A stretch of DNA of 37,942 nt from Gemmatimonadota bacterium (GTDB lineage: Bacteria; Gemmatimonadota; Gemmatimonadetes; Longimicrobiales; Gaopeijiaceae), in the NCBI GenBank assembly GCA_028873845.1, contig JAPPNO010000111.1, forward strand, positions 1 to 37,942. Direction: 5' to 3'. Of this stretch, positions 7,918-16,952 are shown piece by piece (the first letter of the stretch is position 1; each line of letters starts with the position of its first letter). The position numbers were made by a program, and so were the translations under genes. Below the pieces are notes generated by a model that was given only the letters and a program-made list of their open reading frames with translations, did not search any database and had not been told where the DNA came from.

Positions 7918-9909
7918 TCAGCCGGGTGACGGAAGCGGGTCGGGACTCCCCAGTCCCGGTTTCGGCTTCGGCGCCACCGCGGTCTCGGCTCCCGGCAGGG
8001 GAAGCTGCGGCTGCTCGGATTCGAACTCGTCCGCCATGGGCGGCAGCGACTTGCCTTCCAGCAGCAGTCCGATCTCGTCGCCATCGAGCGTCTCCCGCTC
8101 CAGCAGCGCCTCGGCAAGGTCGTCGAGGAGGCCGCGGTTCTCTTCCAGAATCTCCCTGGCGCGCGCGTGCGCTTCGTCCAGGAGCTGCTTCACCTCTTCA
8201 TCCACCTGCTGCGCCGTGAACTCGGAAACCTCGCGGCGCTGAACGAGTTCGCGGCCCAGGAAGACCTCCTGGTCGGAGTCGCCCACGGCCATCAGCCCGA
8301 TGCGGTCCGACATGCCGAAGCGCGTGACCATGCGCCGGGCCATGGACGTGGCGCGCTCGATGTCGTTGCCCGCCCCGGTCGTGACCTTCTCGGCGCCGAA
8401 GACCAGCTCCTCGGCCACGCGTCCCCCGAAGAGCATGGCCAGCTGCCCCGTCATCCAGTCGCGCGTGTACGAGTGGCGGTCCTCCTCCGGCAGCGAAGCG
8501 GTCAGCCCCATGGCCCGGCCGCGCGGCACGATCGTGACCTTGTGGACGGGATCGAGGCCGGGGATCTTCACCCCGATCACCACGTGCCCGGCCTCGTGGT
8601 ACGCGGTCAGCTTCCGCTCGGCGTCGGTGAGCACCATGCTCCGCCGCTCGGTGCCGAGCATGACCTTGTCCTTGGCCTGCTCGAAGTCCTCCATCGCCAC
8701 CTGGTCCACCCCGCGGCGCGCGGCGAAGAGCGCGGCCTCGTTGCAGATGTTGGACAGGTCGGCGCCACTCAGCCCCGGGGTGCCGCGCGCGATGAGCGAC
8801 AGCTCGACGTCCTCCTCCAGCGGCAGCTTCCTGGCGTGAACCCTCAGGATCCCCTCCCTGCCCTTCACGTCGGGCAGATCCACCACGACCTGGCGGTCGA
8901 AGCGGCCGGGGCGCAGCAGCGCGGGATCGAGCACGTCGGGCCGGTTGGTCGCGGCGAGCAGGATGACCCCCTCGTTGGCCTCGAAGCCGTCCATCTCCAC
9001 GAGCAGGGCGTTCAGCGTCTGTTCGCGCTCGTCGTGGCCGCCGCCGAGCCCCGCTCCCCGGTGTCTGCCGACGGCGTCGATCTCGTCCACGAAGATGATG
9101 CACGGGGCGTGCGCCTTCCCCTGCTCGAAAAGGTCGCGCACCCGCGACGCGCCGACCCCCACGAACATCTCGACGAAGTCGGAGCCGGACATCTGGAAGA
9201 AGGGACGCGCCGCCTCGCCGGCCACCGCGCGGGCGAGCAGCGTCTTGCCGGTGCCGGGCGGGCCGACCAGGAGGACCCCCTTGGGAAGGCGGCCGCCCAG
9301 CCGCGAGAACCGGGGCGGATCCTTGAGGAACTCGATGATCTCCTCGAGCTCGACCTTGGCCTCCTCGGCGCCGGCCACGTCGGCGAAGGTGACCTGCGGC
9401 GTATCGGGGCTGATCAGTCTCGCCTTCGAGCGGCCGAACTGGAAGGCCCGGTTACCTCCCGCCTGCATGGAGCGCAGGATCCAGATCCAGAAGACGATGA
9501 TGAGGAGCCAGGGCAGGAAGGTCCCGACCATGGGCAGCCAGCCCGGCGGTTTGGGCCGCGCGTCCACCTCGACCTGTTTCGCGCGGAGCTGATCCGCCAG
9601 ATCCGGCGCCGCTCCGGGCACGATGTTGGTGACGAACTCGTTCACGTTCGCCTCCTCCACCTCGATCGTGCTCTTGAACTCCCCCCGGACCTCCGACTCG
9701 CCGAAGAAGGTGACCTCGAGGATGTTGTCGTTCTCGAGCTGCCGGTACAGCTCCGACGGGCTGATCCGGCCCACCGACCGATCGCCGCCCCGCATGAACT
9801 GGAAGGCGATCATCGACGTCAGCGCCAGCAGCAGCCAGAAGGACGCCGTGCGGGACACCCGCTTCAGCTTCTTCGGCGGTTCGCCGGATGTTGGTTTCTC
9901 GTCGGACAT
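7918..9909 (-). CDS. ftsH: ATP-dependent zinc metalloprotease FtsH
   Basis: Membrane-anchored AAA+ protease that degrades misfolded membrane proteins and regulatory proteins. 663 residues from MSDEKPTS; I prefer this ATG to one 28 codons upstream, which would reach into the hpt gap. Order: N-terminal membrane helix (about 22-39), periplasmic domain (about 45-125), second helix (about 128-146), AAA module with Walker A GPPGTGKT (216-223), Walker B and DEID (275-278), the second region of homology [20 protein letters not shown], and the zinc site HEAGH (438-442). A Pro-rich tail ends the protein. It lies 40 nt downstream of hpt in the widely conserved order tilS-hpt-ftsH. Confidence 0.97.
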   Translation of the reverse strand: MSDEKPTSGEPPKKLKRVSRTASFWLLLALTSMIAFQFMRGGDRSVGRISPSELYRQLENDNILEVTFFGESEVRGEFKSTIEVEEANVNEFVTNIVPGAAPDLADQLRAKQVEVDARPKPPGWLPMVGTFLPWLLIIVFWIWILRSMQAGGNRAFQFGRSKARLISPDTPQVTFADVAGAEEAKVELEEIIEFLKDPPRFSRLGGRLPKGVLLVGPPGTGKTLLARAVAGEAARPFFQMSGSDFVEMFVGVGASRVRDLFEQGKAHAPCIIFVDEIDAVGRHRGAGLGGGHDEREQTLNALLVEMDGFEANEGVILLAATNRPDVLDPALLRPGRFDRQVVVDLPDVKGREGILRVHARKLPLEEDVELSLIARGTPGLSGADLSNICNEAALFAARRGVDQVAMEDFEQAKDKVMLGTERRSMVLTDAERKLTAYHEAGHVVIGVKIPGLDPVHKVTIVPRGRAMGLTASLPEEDRHSYTRDWMTGQLAMLFGGRVAEELVFGAEKVTTGAGNDIERATSMARRMVTRFGMSDRIGLMAVGDSDQEVFLGRELVQRREVSEFTAQQVDEEVKQLLDEAHARAREILEENRGLLDDLAEALLERETLDGDEIGLLLEGKSLPPMADEFESEQPQLPLPGAETAVAPKPKPGLGSPDPLPSPG
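7941..7958. terminator. Hairpin between the convergent cdaA and ftsH genes (weak terminator candidate)
   Basis: CGGGACT / AGTCCCG with a CCCC loop, 43 nt past the cdaA stop and inside the last codons of ftsH. It is followed on the plus strand only by GGTTTC, not a proper T-run. It could end cdaA transcription, but its place inside the ftsH reading frame makes this uncertain. Confidence 0.3.
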
Positions 9910-9949
9910 TCCTGCCTGCCTTGCGTTTCGGGCGGTGCCTGAGGCCGGA

Positions 9950-10495
9950 TCACATCGCCCCGATATAAGGAAGGTGCCGAAAATCCTCGCCAAAATCCAA
10001 CCCGTACCCGACCAGGAACTCCTCCGGCGCCTCGAATCCGACCCAGCGGGCGTCCTTCGGGAGCCGGGTGAGCCGCTTGTGGAGGAGCGTACAGATCTCC
10101 AGGCTCGCGGGGTTCCCCTGAAGCAGCACGGGGAGGACGCGCAGCAGGGTGTTGCCGCTGTCGATGATGTCCTCGACCAGGATGACGTTGCGTCCGGCGA
10201 TCGTGGTCCGGGGGTTGTAGAAGAGGCGGACCTCGCCGCTGCTCGTCATCCGGTTGCCGTAGCTGCCGGCGACGAGGAAGTCCACGTGAATGGGGATGGG
10301 GATCTCGCGAACGAGATCCGCGATGAAGATGAACGATCCCTTGAGCATGCCGAGGACCAGCACGTCGTCCTCGGCGCCGTAGGCCTCTCCGATCTCGCGT
10401 CCCAGCTCGGCGACGCGGTGGCGGATGTCGTCGGCCGAGTAGACGATGCGCCGCAGGCGGCCGTTCTCCGCCAGGGGGCGGTGCGTGTCTTTCAT
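9950..10495 (-). CDS. hpt: Hypoxanthine phosphoribosyltransferase
   Basis: Converts hypoxanthine (and usually guanine) plus PRPP to IMP/GMP. 181 residues, normal for the family. The PRPP-binding loop VEDIIDSGNT is at 107-116, the pyrophosphate loop LKGS at 51-54, and the C-terminal FEAPEEFLVGYGLDFGEDFR matches the purine-ring and Mg contacts of HPRTs. The ATG overlaps the tilS stop (ATGA), so translation is coupled to tilS. PNP elsewhere in the window would supply its substrate bases. Confidence 0.96.
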   Translation of the reverse strand: MKDTHRPLAENGRLRRIVYSADDIRHRVAELGREIGEAYGAEDDVLVLGMLKGSFIFIADLVREIPIPIHVDFLVAGSYGNRMTSSGEVRLFYNPRTTIAGRNVILVEDIIDSGNTLLRVLPVLLQGNPASLEICTLLHKRLTRLPKDARWVGFEAPEEFLVGYGLDFGEDFRHLPYIGAM

Positions 10496-11925
10496 GATCG
10501 AATCGTGACCTCCAGGCGAAGCCATTCGCGTTGCGGCGCCGTACCCGGGCCGGCGGACGGCCGCGCGGACCCCGGTACCCACACGATGGACCCGCCGGCG
10601 TCGGCGACCACCGGCCAGCCTTCGCGGCGGTCCGCCGGAACCCGCGCCTCCAGAAGGATCTTCTTCACCTTTTTCTTCCCGTACGGCAATGTCATCCGGT
10701 CTCCCGGCGCCCAGGGGCGCACGTCGAGCGGAAACCGTACGCTGCCGGGGGCGAAGTGCGCAACGAATCGGGACCCCGGCGCTCCGTCCGCCCTCCAGTC
10801 CACCGCGACGCGGCACGCGCCGTGGGCGAAGGCGCCCCTCCCGCTCGGCGGGTCGACGCGGACTCGGGGGGAAGGGCGGGTCACCGCAGGGGGCCGGGCG
10901 GGCGGGGCCTCCGATTCCGGAGGGGGCGGCCGGGAGGTGCCGGCGGGACCGCCGAAACGGAGCACGCCGAGGTGGTGCTCGACGGTGACGCCGCCCGCCA
11001 GCCCGAGCTTCCGCCCGCTGGGGGCCTCGCGCACGAAGCGCAGCAGCGACGCCGTTGCACCCCGCCCCGGAGAGCCTCCGAGCCGGGTGGCGACGCGGCG
11101 GAGCAGCACGGTGAGGACGGGGTCCGGGAGGGCGGCCAGCGCTTCACGATCGAAGGACGGTTCCAGGGGCGACCGGGACCGCGCGGACGCCGCCGCCGCG
11201 ATGCGGTCGTCGAGGAGCCGGTCCAGGGCGGCCGACTCCAGACGGCTCGCGGCGGCCAGCGCGACGAGCGCGGACGCCGTACCGGGGACCGCGGCCTCGA
11301 GCGCGGGGAGGACCTCGTGGCGGAGCCTGTTGCGCGTCCAGCGAAGGTCCCGGTTCGAGGGGTCCTCGCGGTGGGGGACACCGTGTGCGGCCGCGTACGC
11401 CCCGACCTCCGCGCGCCAGAAGGGAAGCAGCGGGCGCACCGGCGACGGAGACCGGCCCGGGCGAATCGCGCCCAGACCGCGCGGGCCGCTCCCCCGCGCG
11501 ATCCGGAAGAGCACGGTCTCGGCCTGGTCGTCGGCGGTGTGGCCCGTGAGGATTGCCGTGTCCGGTCCGATTCCCGCCGCCACCTCGGCGAGGAAGCCGT
11601 AGCGCAGCTCCCTTCCCTCCGCCTCGGTGCGGACCGGAGCGGGCGCCGCGCGAAGGTGGTACGCAACCCCCCACGCCGCGCACGTCTCGCCGAGCCAGGC
11701 GGCGTCGGCGGCGCTCTCCGGGCGCATCCCGTGGTCGAGGTGGGCGGCGTGGAGCGTGAGCGACGGGGCCGCGCCGCCGAAGCGCAGCAGGTGAAGGAGC
11801 GTCATCGAGTCGATCCCGCCCGAAACGGCCACGACGGCATCCCCGGCGCCGTCCAGGCGACCGGAAGCCCGGAGGTGATCGCGAAAGCGGGCCGCGAGGC
11901 CGGTCTCGCGTCGCGAGCCGCTCAT
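10492..11925 (-). CDS. tilS: tRNA(Ile)-lysidine synthetase
   Basis: Modifies C34 of tRNA-Ile(CAU) to lysidine so that it reads AUA and is charged by IleRS. 477 residues: N-terminal PP-loop ATPase with AVSGGIDSMTLLHLL (SGGIDS at 35-40), the DHGMRPES and LTGHTADDQAETVLFRIARGSG motifs, the middle substrate-binding region, and a C-terminal domain with PWAPGDRMTLPYGKKKVKKILLEARVP (GKKK and a VP ending, as in TilS). The ATG overlaps the stop of the phosphodiesterase gene upstream, and the TGA overlaps the hpt start. Confidence 0.95.
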   Translation of the reverse strand: MSGSRRETGLAARFRDHLRASGRLDGAGDAVVAVSGGIDSMTLLHLLRFGGAAPSLTLHAAHLDHGMRPESAADAAWLGETCAAWGVAYHLRAAPAPVRTEAEGRELRYGFLAEVAAGIGPDTAILTGHTADDQAETVLFRIARGSGPRGLGAIRPGRSPSPVRPLLPFWRAEVGAYAAAHGVPHREDPSNRDLRWTRNRLRHEVLPALEAAVPGTASALVALAAASRLESAALDRLLDDRIAAAASARSRSPLEPSFDREALAALPDPVLTVLLRRVATRLGGSPGRGATASLLRFVREAPSGRKLGLAGGVTVEHHLGVLRFGGPAGTSRPPPPESEAPPARPPAVTRPSPRVRVDPPSGRGAFAHGACRVAVDWRADGAPGSRFVAHFAPGSVRFPLDVRPWAPGDRMTLPYGKKKVKKILLEARVPADRREGWPVVADAGGSIVWVPGSARPSAGPGTAPQREWLRLEVTIRS

Positions 11926-12767
11926 CGTCCCCTGCGTCCTGTCCGGGCCGGAGCCGGAGCGCGTCCCGCCACCTCCTCCAACACGCCGGCCAGCAGATCC
12001 GGCCGGTCGGTCTGGATGCCGTCGACACCCCACTCCAGCAGCCGGCGCATGTCCGCCGGGTCGTCCACCGTCCACACGTGCACGGGGATGTTGGCCCGGT
12101 GCGCGGCCCGCACGAACGCCGGTGTGACGACCCGGTGGCGCCCCGATGTCTCCGGAACCTGGAAGGCGTCCACCGCGGGGACGTACCAGCGCCCGATCAC
12201 GGGCACGCGGTGCAGCAGCCAGAAGGGCAGCACCTGCCGGCGTGACGCCCCCCGGGGACCCCCGTAGCGGCGGGCACCGTCGCGGGTGCGCTCGAACTCG
12301 GCCCCGATCAGGACCCGGTGCTCCGCGTCCCGTGCCCGAATCACCTCCACGAGCGGCCCGGCGGCCTCCGCCGCCTTGGGTTCCACCATGACGCGCATGG
12401 TCGGCAGCTCCTCCAGCACCTCGTCGAAGAGCGGAATCCGCGCGTTCCGGCCGCGGTACGGGAACCCGCCCGCCGAATCGCGGAAGCGGTAGCCGGCATC
12501 GAGCCGCCGGACCTCGTCCCAGGTCATGTCGCGCACGCGCCCGGTGCCGTCGGTGGTGCGGTCGACCGTCTCGTCGTGCAGCACCACGACCCGCCCGTCC
12601 GCGGTCAGCCGCACGTCCATCTCGAGCATGTCGGCATCCCAGTGGTCGACGGCCTGCCGGAACGCGATCATCGTGTTCTCCGGAGCGAGGCCCGCGCCGC
12701 CCCGGTGGGCCGCCAGCACCGGCGCGCCCGCCAGAAACGGATGGCCCGGACGGGGTCGGCCAGGCAT
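11922..12767 (-). CDS. Glycerophosphodiester phosphodiesterase
   Basis: Hydrolyses glycerophosphodiesters to glycerol-3-phosphate and an alcohol (UgpQ/GlpQ family). 281 residues with no signal peptide, so probably cytoplasmic and UgpQ-like. TIM-barrel GDPD motifs: AHRGGAGLAPENT (His21, Arg22, Glu30), EMDVRLTADG (Glu49, Asp51), VLHDETVDRTTDGTG (His64), and the C-terminal HVWTVDDPADMRRLLEWGVDGIQTDRP. The frame is open further upstream, but the ATG at 12767 has a strong GGGAGGA 3 nt before it and directly precedes the conserved domain. Its own upstream region carries the 12-bp tandem repeats at 12893-12936. Such enzymes are often in phosphate-starvation regulons. Confidence 0.92.
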   Translation of the reverse strand: MPGRPRPGHPFLAGAPVLAAHRGGAGLAPENTMIAFRQAVDHWDADMLEMDVRLTADGRVVVLHDETVDRTTDGTGRVRDMTWDEVRRLDAGYRFRDSAGGFPYRGRNARIPLFDEVLEELPTMRVMVEPKAAEAAGPLVEVIRARDAEHRVLIGAEFERTRDGARRYGGPRGASRRQVLPFWLLHRVPVIGRWYVPAVDAFQVPETSGRHRVVTPAFVRAAHRANIPVHVWTVDDPADMRRLLEWGVDGIQTDRPDLLAGVLEEVAGRAPAPARTGRRGR

Positions 12768-12892
12768 GGGTCCTCCCTGGGGTCGGCGCCGACGGTGTCG
12801 CGGTGTCACCGCGTGGAATCGTGGATGGGAAAGGTCGAACCGGGCGTGGGGGCGGGCAAGGGACGAGAGGGTGGAGCGAGCATGGAGGGAGT

Positions 12893-12936
12893 TGTACAGA
12901 TTGATGTACAGAATCTTGTACAGACAGATGTACGGA
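12893..12936. repeat. Four tandem 12-bp repeats with a TGTACAGA core (operator-like)
   Basis: TGTACAGA occurs at 12893, 12905 and 12917 and TGTACGGA at 12929, exactly 12 bp apart, with unrelated 4-nt spacers. On the minus strand the unit reads TCTGTACA. The array lies in the 277-bp divergent region, 126 nt from the phosphodiesterase start and 109 nt from the nfo start. Strict spacing with variable spacers is the pattern of a regulator binding head to tail. The rest of 12768-13044 shows no gene or clear promoter. Confidence 0.75.
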
Positions 12937-13044
12937 AGACGGCGGCGGAGGCCGCACGGCGGCTCGCATTCAGCCGCGGGGATCGTCAGTGGGGAGACGC
13001 GGGCGCTTGCCGGGGCGCGGCGCGGCGGCCGAAGTTGGGGCGTC

Positions 13045-13905
13045 ATGTCGACCGTTGACGAACTGGGCGCCCACGTGTCGGTGGCCGGCGGCGTCGACCG
13101 CGCGCCGGGCCGCGCGGCCGAAATCGGGGCGGTCGTCCTTCAGATCTTCACCCGGCAGCCGAACCGCTGGGCCGATCCGGTGTTGCGCGAGGACGCGGTC
13201 GCGGGATATCGCGGGGAGGCGGCGCGGCGCGGCGTGACCTGGGCGGCCGCTCACGATTCCTATCTCATCAACCTTTCCAGCCCCGACCCCATCCTCTGGC
13301 GCCGCTCGGCGGACTCCTTTCGCCGCGAGCTGGAACGCGCAGCGCTACTGGATCTGGACGCGGTGGTCACCCACCCCGGCAACGCCACGGACGGTGACCG
13401 CGCGAGCGGGATCGAACGAAACGCCGCGGGAGTCGCGGAGGCGCTGGAGGCGGTGCCGGGCGGCCCGCGGGTCCTGCTGGAGCTGACCGCCGGGGCCGGA
13501 ACCTCGGTCGGAGGGACCTTCGAGGAGCTGGCGCGGATCATTCGGCTGGTCCCCGCCCCGCACCGGGACCGGGTCGGCGTCTGCTTCGACACCTGCCACG
13601 CCTGGGTAGCCGGCCTGGACCTGCGAGGCGACTTCGACGGGGTGTGGATGCGCGCGGACGACACCTTCGGCACGCACCGCATCGAGCTCTTCCACCTCAA
13701 CGACGCCAGGACCCCGTTCGGCTCCCGGCTCGACCGGCACGAGAACATCGGGAAGGGGACGATGGGGATCGAGCCGTTTCGCCTGCTCATGAACTCGGGC
13801 CGGTTCCGCGCGGTGCCCAAGGTGCTGGAGACGCCGAAGGGGGGCGACGGGGTGAGCGCGGACCGCGAGAACCTGACGCTGCTGCGGGGGTTGAGACGGC
13901 CCTGA
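13045..13905 (+). CDS. nfo: Endonuclease IV (AP endonuclease)
   Basis: Cuts 5' of abasic sites in base excision repair. 286 residues, xylose-isomerase-like TIM barrel. All nine zinc ligands of the family can be assigned: His70, His110 (THPGN), Glu146, Asp182 and His185 (FDTCHA), His217 (FHLND), Asp230 and His232 (LDRHENIGKG), Glu262 (LETPK). The usual LLENTAG reads LLELTAG, which keeps the ligand. I chose ATG 13045 because the protein then starts at ELGAHVSVAGG, the usual beginning; the longer frame crosses the repeat array. No good ribosome binding site is visible. Confidence 0.95.
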   Translation: MSTVDELGAHVSVAGGVDRAPGRAAEIGAVVLQIFTRQPNRWADPVLREDAVAGYRGEAARRGVTWAAAHDSYLINLSSPDPILWRRSADSFRRELERAALLDLDAVVTHPGNATDGDRASGIERNAAGVAEALEAVPGGPRVLLELTAGAGTSVGGTFEELARIIRLVPAPHRDRVGVCFDTCHAWVAGLDLRGDFDGVWMRADDTFGTHRIELFHLNDARTPFGSRLDRHENIGKGTMGIEPFRLLMNSGRFRAVPKVLETPKGGDGVSADRENLTLLRGLRRP

Positions 13906-14004
13906 CGACCCGGCCGCGGGGCGAACGGCCAACGAGGCCCGGAGCCCGGTGGAATGCGCGGTCACGGCCAACGGGCAATCTGGCGCAGCGTCGCCGCCAT
14001 CCGC

Positions 14005-14010
14005 TAGCTT
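14005..14010 (+). promoter_or_regulatory. -10-like TAGCTT directly upstream of the 14017 gene
   Basis: CTAGCTT ends 6 nt before the ATG at 14017, so transcription would begin at or next to the start codon. The same hexamer is placed the same way before rex (35170-35175), and GAGCTT stands at the -10 position of the tRNA promoter. No clear -35 is seen, and there is no Shine-Dalgarno sequence before this ATG. The 111 nt between nfo and this gene hold nothing else I can support. Confidence 0.4.
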
Positions 14011-14016
14011 CCCGGC

Positions 14017-14910
14017 ATGTCGACCATCCCTCTCCGACCCCTCGGCTTCGGTGAAATCGTGGACGGGGCGCTGCAGCTCTACCGGCGCGATTTCGGCCTG
14101 TACTACCTGATCGCGCTCCTGGCGGCCGTCCCGGGCTACATCCTGATGCTGGTCACGGGGGCGGACGCCACCATGCTGGCCGCCGACCCCGTGGCCGACG
14201 CCGCGCTGCTCGCGGAGGCGGGCCTCGTGCTGATGTTCACCGCCGTGATCGCCTGGGTGGGCACGTTGGCGGTGGCGGTGGCCATGGCGGAACGGATCGA
14301 GGAACGGTCCGTGTCGGTGGGACGGTCGTACCGGGAAACGCTCCGCCATCTTCCGAGTGCGGCCGGAGCGACCCTGCTGGCCTTCGTGCTGTTCGGATTC
14401 GTTGCGGCGATGTTCGCGTTCGGGGGCGTGGCCGTCATGTTCTCTCTCGCCGCGTCGGGAAACATCGCGCTCACCCTGTTCGGCACATTGGGCGTGTTTG
14501 CGGTGGGTGCGGCCATCACGCTTTTCTGGCTTGCCGCCACCTTCGCCATACTCCCGGCGGTGGTCATCGAACGACGGGGGGTGATCGGCGCGCTGCAGCG
14601 TTCGCTCAGCCTGTGCAGGGGCGGATGGCTCCGGGTGATCGGGATCATGATCGTGGCGTCGATCATCAACGTGGCGCCGACGGTGGCGATTACGGTCCTC
14701 TTCGGCATGCAGGACCTGTTCACGTCGCCGGAAGCCCTGGGAACCGTCGACGCGGAAAGCCAGTGGCTGATGAATACGGCCAACCTGCTGATCGCACCCC
14801 TGACCGCACCCTTCATGGTCGGAAGCATCATGATGCTCTTCCACGACCGCAGGGTGCGCAGCGAAGCCTATGATCTGGAGACGCTCGCGGGCACGATGGA
14901 CGCCCGGTGA
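14017..14910 (+). CDS. Multi-pass membrane protein of the MoxR cluster (GDPD membrane-domain-like)
   Basis: 297 residues, about six hydrophobic segments (near 28-50, 67-92, 110-135, 140-175, 207-235, 250-275) separated by short charged loops. The opening IPLRPLGFGEIVDGALQLYRRDF and the central RSLSLCRGGWLRVIGIMI resemble the membrane domains annotated next to glycerophosphodiester phosphodiesterases and related YciC-like proteins, where the pattern of an N-terminal amphipathic segment and several helices recurs. No catalytic motif is visible. First gene of the five-gene MoxR cluster; its stop overlaps the next start (GTGATGA region). Function unknown, probably part of an envelope complex with the other cluster members. 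Confidence 0.8.
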   Translation: MSTIPLRPLGFGEIVDGALQLYRRDFGLYYLIALLAAVPGYILMLVTGADATMLAADPVADAALLAEAGLVLMFTAVIAWVGTLAVAVAMAERIEERSVSVGRSYRETLRHLPSAAGATLLAFVLFGFVAAMFAFGGVAVMFSLAASGNIALTLFGTLGVFAVGAAITLFWLAATFAILPAVVIERRGVIGALQRSLSLCRGGWLRVIGIMIVASIINVAPTVAITVLFGMQDLFTSPEALGTVDAESQWLMNTANLLIAPLTAPFMVGSIMMLFHDRRVRSEAYDLETLAGTMDAR

Positions 14911-15686
14911 TGCAGGAGCCGGGGGCCCGGCGGCTTCCTGAGGCGGACGAGGTGTCCGAGGTCCTGCGCGAGATTCTCGCCGGGCCCGAATTCGCCACCT
15001 TCCAGCAGGATCCCCTGGCGAGGTTGCTGGAGTGGATCTGGGAAAAGGTGGAGCAGCTGTGGCGGTGGCTGCGCGAAACCCTGGGGGACGTGGGGCCCGC
15101 CGCCGAGATCGTGACGGCGCTGGTCGTGGTGGTGGTGGTGGTGGCCCTGGTGCTTCTGACGCGCCGGTACGCGCCCGAATGGCTGCGGAGCGAGAACGGT
15201 GAACGGAGCGAAAGGGCGGCAGCGGCGCCGGTGACCGCGCGGGAGTGGTTGAAGCTGGCGAGCGACCGGGCGGGCCGGGGCGAGCTTCGTCCGGCGGCGA
15301 CGGCGCTCTACCAGGGGTTCCTCCTGACGCTCGACCGGCAGGGGGCCCTCTCCTTCCACGGTTCGAAGACACCGGGTGACTATGCGCTGGAAATGGCCCG
15401 GGGAGGCGGGGGCGGGGTGGCCGCCGGGTCGCGGTTCCTCGATTCCTTCCAGGACTACTCCTTCGGGCAGGAGAGGCCGACGGCGGCGGGGTACGACGGG
15501 CTGGCCAGGCTGGCGCGGGAAGCGGGTTGTTCGACGGAGGGGACCGCGCCGGAGGGTGAGGCGGGTGATGGTGGGGGGGTGGGTGGGGCCGGGGGCCGGG
15601 AGGCGTCGGTGGAGAGGGAACCGGAGGTGAGTGCCGGGGCGGCGGCCGGGAACGCGGCGGGCGGGTCGGAGACCGGGTCACAGTGA
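14907..15686 (+). CDS. DUF4129-type membrane protein
   Basis: 259 residues. N-terminal amphipathic segment with paired tryptophans (LLEWIWEKVEQLWRWLRE, about 41-58), one membrane helix (about 66-84, a run of valines), then a soluble domain with WLKLASDRAGRGELRPAATALYQGFL and TPGDYALEMA, the pattern of DUF4129 C-terminal domains. The tail from about 210 is Gly/Ala/Glu-rich and low in complexity. Either GTG 14907 or ATG 14910 can start it; both overlap the previous gene. Function unknown; DUF4129 proteins often accompany MoxR and DUF58. Confidence 0.78.
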   Translation: MMQEPGARRLPEADEVSEVLREILAGPEFATFQQDPLARLLEWIWEKVEQLWRWLRETLGDVGPAAEIVTALVVVVVVVALVLLTRRYAPEWLRSENGERSERAAAAPVTAREWLKLASDRAGRGELRPAATALYQGFLLTLDRQGALSFHGSKTPGDYALEMARGGGGGVAAGSRFLDSFQDYSFGQERPTAAGYDGLARLAREAGCSTEGTAPEGEAGDGGGVGGAGGREASVEREPEVSAGAAAGNAAGGSETGSQ

Positions 15687-16930
15687 GTGGAACGACGGGG
15701 GCCGGGGGATGGGCGCGGCGGCCGCTCTTCTGGATCGTCGTGCTCGTGGTCTTCGCGCTTGGCGTGGGGTATCTGTATCGCCCGCAGGGACAGGCGAGCG
15801 AGGACGTTCGCCGCAGCTACTTCCGTACGACGCCGGACGGGGTGGCGGCGCTGGCCCGCGGGATCGATCGCCTGGGACGCGCGACCGCGCCCCGCACGAC
15901 GCCGCTCGCGGACGCGGATCCGGTGCGCGGCACCATCGTGCTGCTGCAGCCTCGGGCGTTCCCCAGCCCGCGCGAGGTCCGGGGGCTTCTGGACAGGCTC
16001 CGGGACGGTGGGACGCTTGTGTACATCCCCCCCTATCTCACCACGGGAGGCGGCGGGACCGCCAAGTCGCCGCTCATGGACTCGCTGGGGATCCGGTTCC
16101 GCCTTTTTTCGCTGGCGGACCAGATCCGGGAGCAGACCCTGGAGGAGCCCAGGTGGCACGAGCACGCCCTCACGGCGGGACTCGACCCACCCGGCTCCTT
16201 CGTCCACGGACTCCGCATCGACGGGGAGGACTATCCCGATTCGACCGGCGTCCACGACGTCAGGCGTCTGCTCACCGCCGAGGACCCCGGAAGCAGCGGC
16301 TGGGAGTGGATCGTCGCGGCCGAGTTCGGTTTCGGTGAGGGGCGCGTGGTGATCTTCTCCGAGGGAGGCCCCGTCTCCAACGAGCAGGCCGGCGGCCATC
16401 CGCTGGCCGTGCTCGCGGTCCGGGCCGCGCTGGCCTACACGAACGAGGCCGATACGGTTTTCTTCGACGAGTTCCACCAGGGGATCCGCGGCGACAGGAC
16501 CCGGGCCGAGGTGCTGCGGGACTTCTTCCTGGGCAGCCCGGGCGGGCGAACCCTCCTGCACCTGGTCGCCGTCGGCTTCCTCGTCCTCGCCTGTCTCGGG
16601 CTGCGTTTCGGAGCGCCCTTCCCGGCCGTGGCCCCACCGGACCTGGAGCGCCGGTCGCCGCTGGAACACGTCTCGGCGCTGGGAGACCTGTACCGGAAGG
16701 CGGGGGCCGGCAACACGGCCGCGCTTCTCCTCGTGGCGCGGCTGGCGAGGACCACGCGCAACCCCCCGCCCCGCACCACCGCCGATGCCGATGCCCTGCT
16801 GCGCAGGCTGGACGTGGGCGTGGGCGCAAACACTCCGCTGGCCCGGGCCCGCCGCGGCCTCGTCGTCAGCCCACCCGATCTCGCCGCAGTCGCCGCCGGC
16901 ATCGACGAATACCTCGCGGCCCGCGGATGA
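15683..16930 (+). CDS. DUF4350-type membrane protein
   Basis: 415 residues, starting at a GTG that overlaps the previous stop (GTGA). A membrane helix at about 14-32 is followed by an extracytoplasmic domain (about 40-285) whose core [23 protein letters not shown] and GTLVYIPPY resembles the GATase-like fold of DUF4350 proteins. [23 protein letters not shown] and [12 protein letters not shown] follow, then a second helix (about 290-310) and a cytoplasmic helical tail. No enzymatic residues can be assigned. Coupled with the DUF4129 gene upstream and 22 nt before moxR. Confidence 0.8.
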   Translation: MSGTTGAGGWARRPLFWIVVLVVFALGVGYLYRPQGQASEDVRRSYFRTTPDGVAALARGIDRLGRATAPRTTPLADADPVRGTIVLLQPRAFPSPREVRGLLDRLRDGGTLVYIPPYLTTGGGGTAKSPLMDSLGIRFRLFSLADQIREQTLEEPRWHEHALTAGLDPPGSFVHGLRIDGEDYPDSTGVHDVRRLLTAEDPGSSGWEWIVAAEFGFGEGRVVIFSEGGPVSNEQAGGHPLAVLAVRAALAYTNEADTVFFDEFHQGIRGDRTRAEVLRDFFLGSPGGRTLLHLVAVGFLVLACLGLRFGAPFPAVAPPDLERRSPLEHVSALGDLYRKAGAGNTAALLLVARLARTTRNPPPRTTADADALLRRLDVGVGANTPLARARRGLVVSPPDLAAVAAGIDEYLAARG

Positions 16931-16952
16931 ATCCCCAAAAGGAGAACCTCCC

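Noticed and set aside
8167-9942. 591-codon open frame on the plus strand opposite ftsH.
   Set aside because: It is the antisense of a fully conserved ftsH and its product is His/Arg/Leu-rich with no recognisable motif.
12893-12936. CRISPR array or plasmid-type origin iterons.
   Set aside because: The 8-bp units with 4-bp spacers are far too short for CRISPR, and no replication gene or DnaA boxes lie nearby; an operator is the simpler reading.
13925-13975. Direct repeat ACGGCCAACG, twice about 40 bp apart, after nfo.
   Set aside because: Only 10 bp in GC-rich DNA, with no extended similarity or structure; chance is likely.
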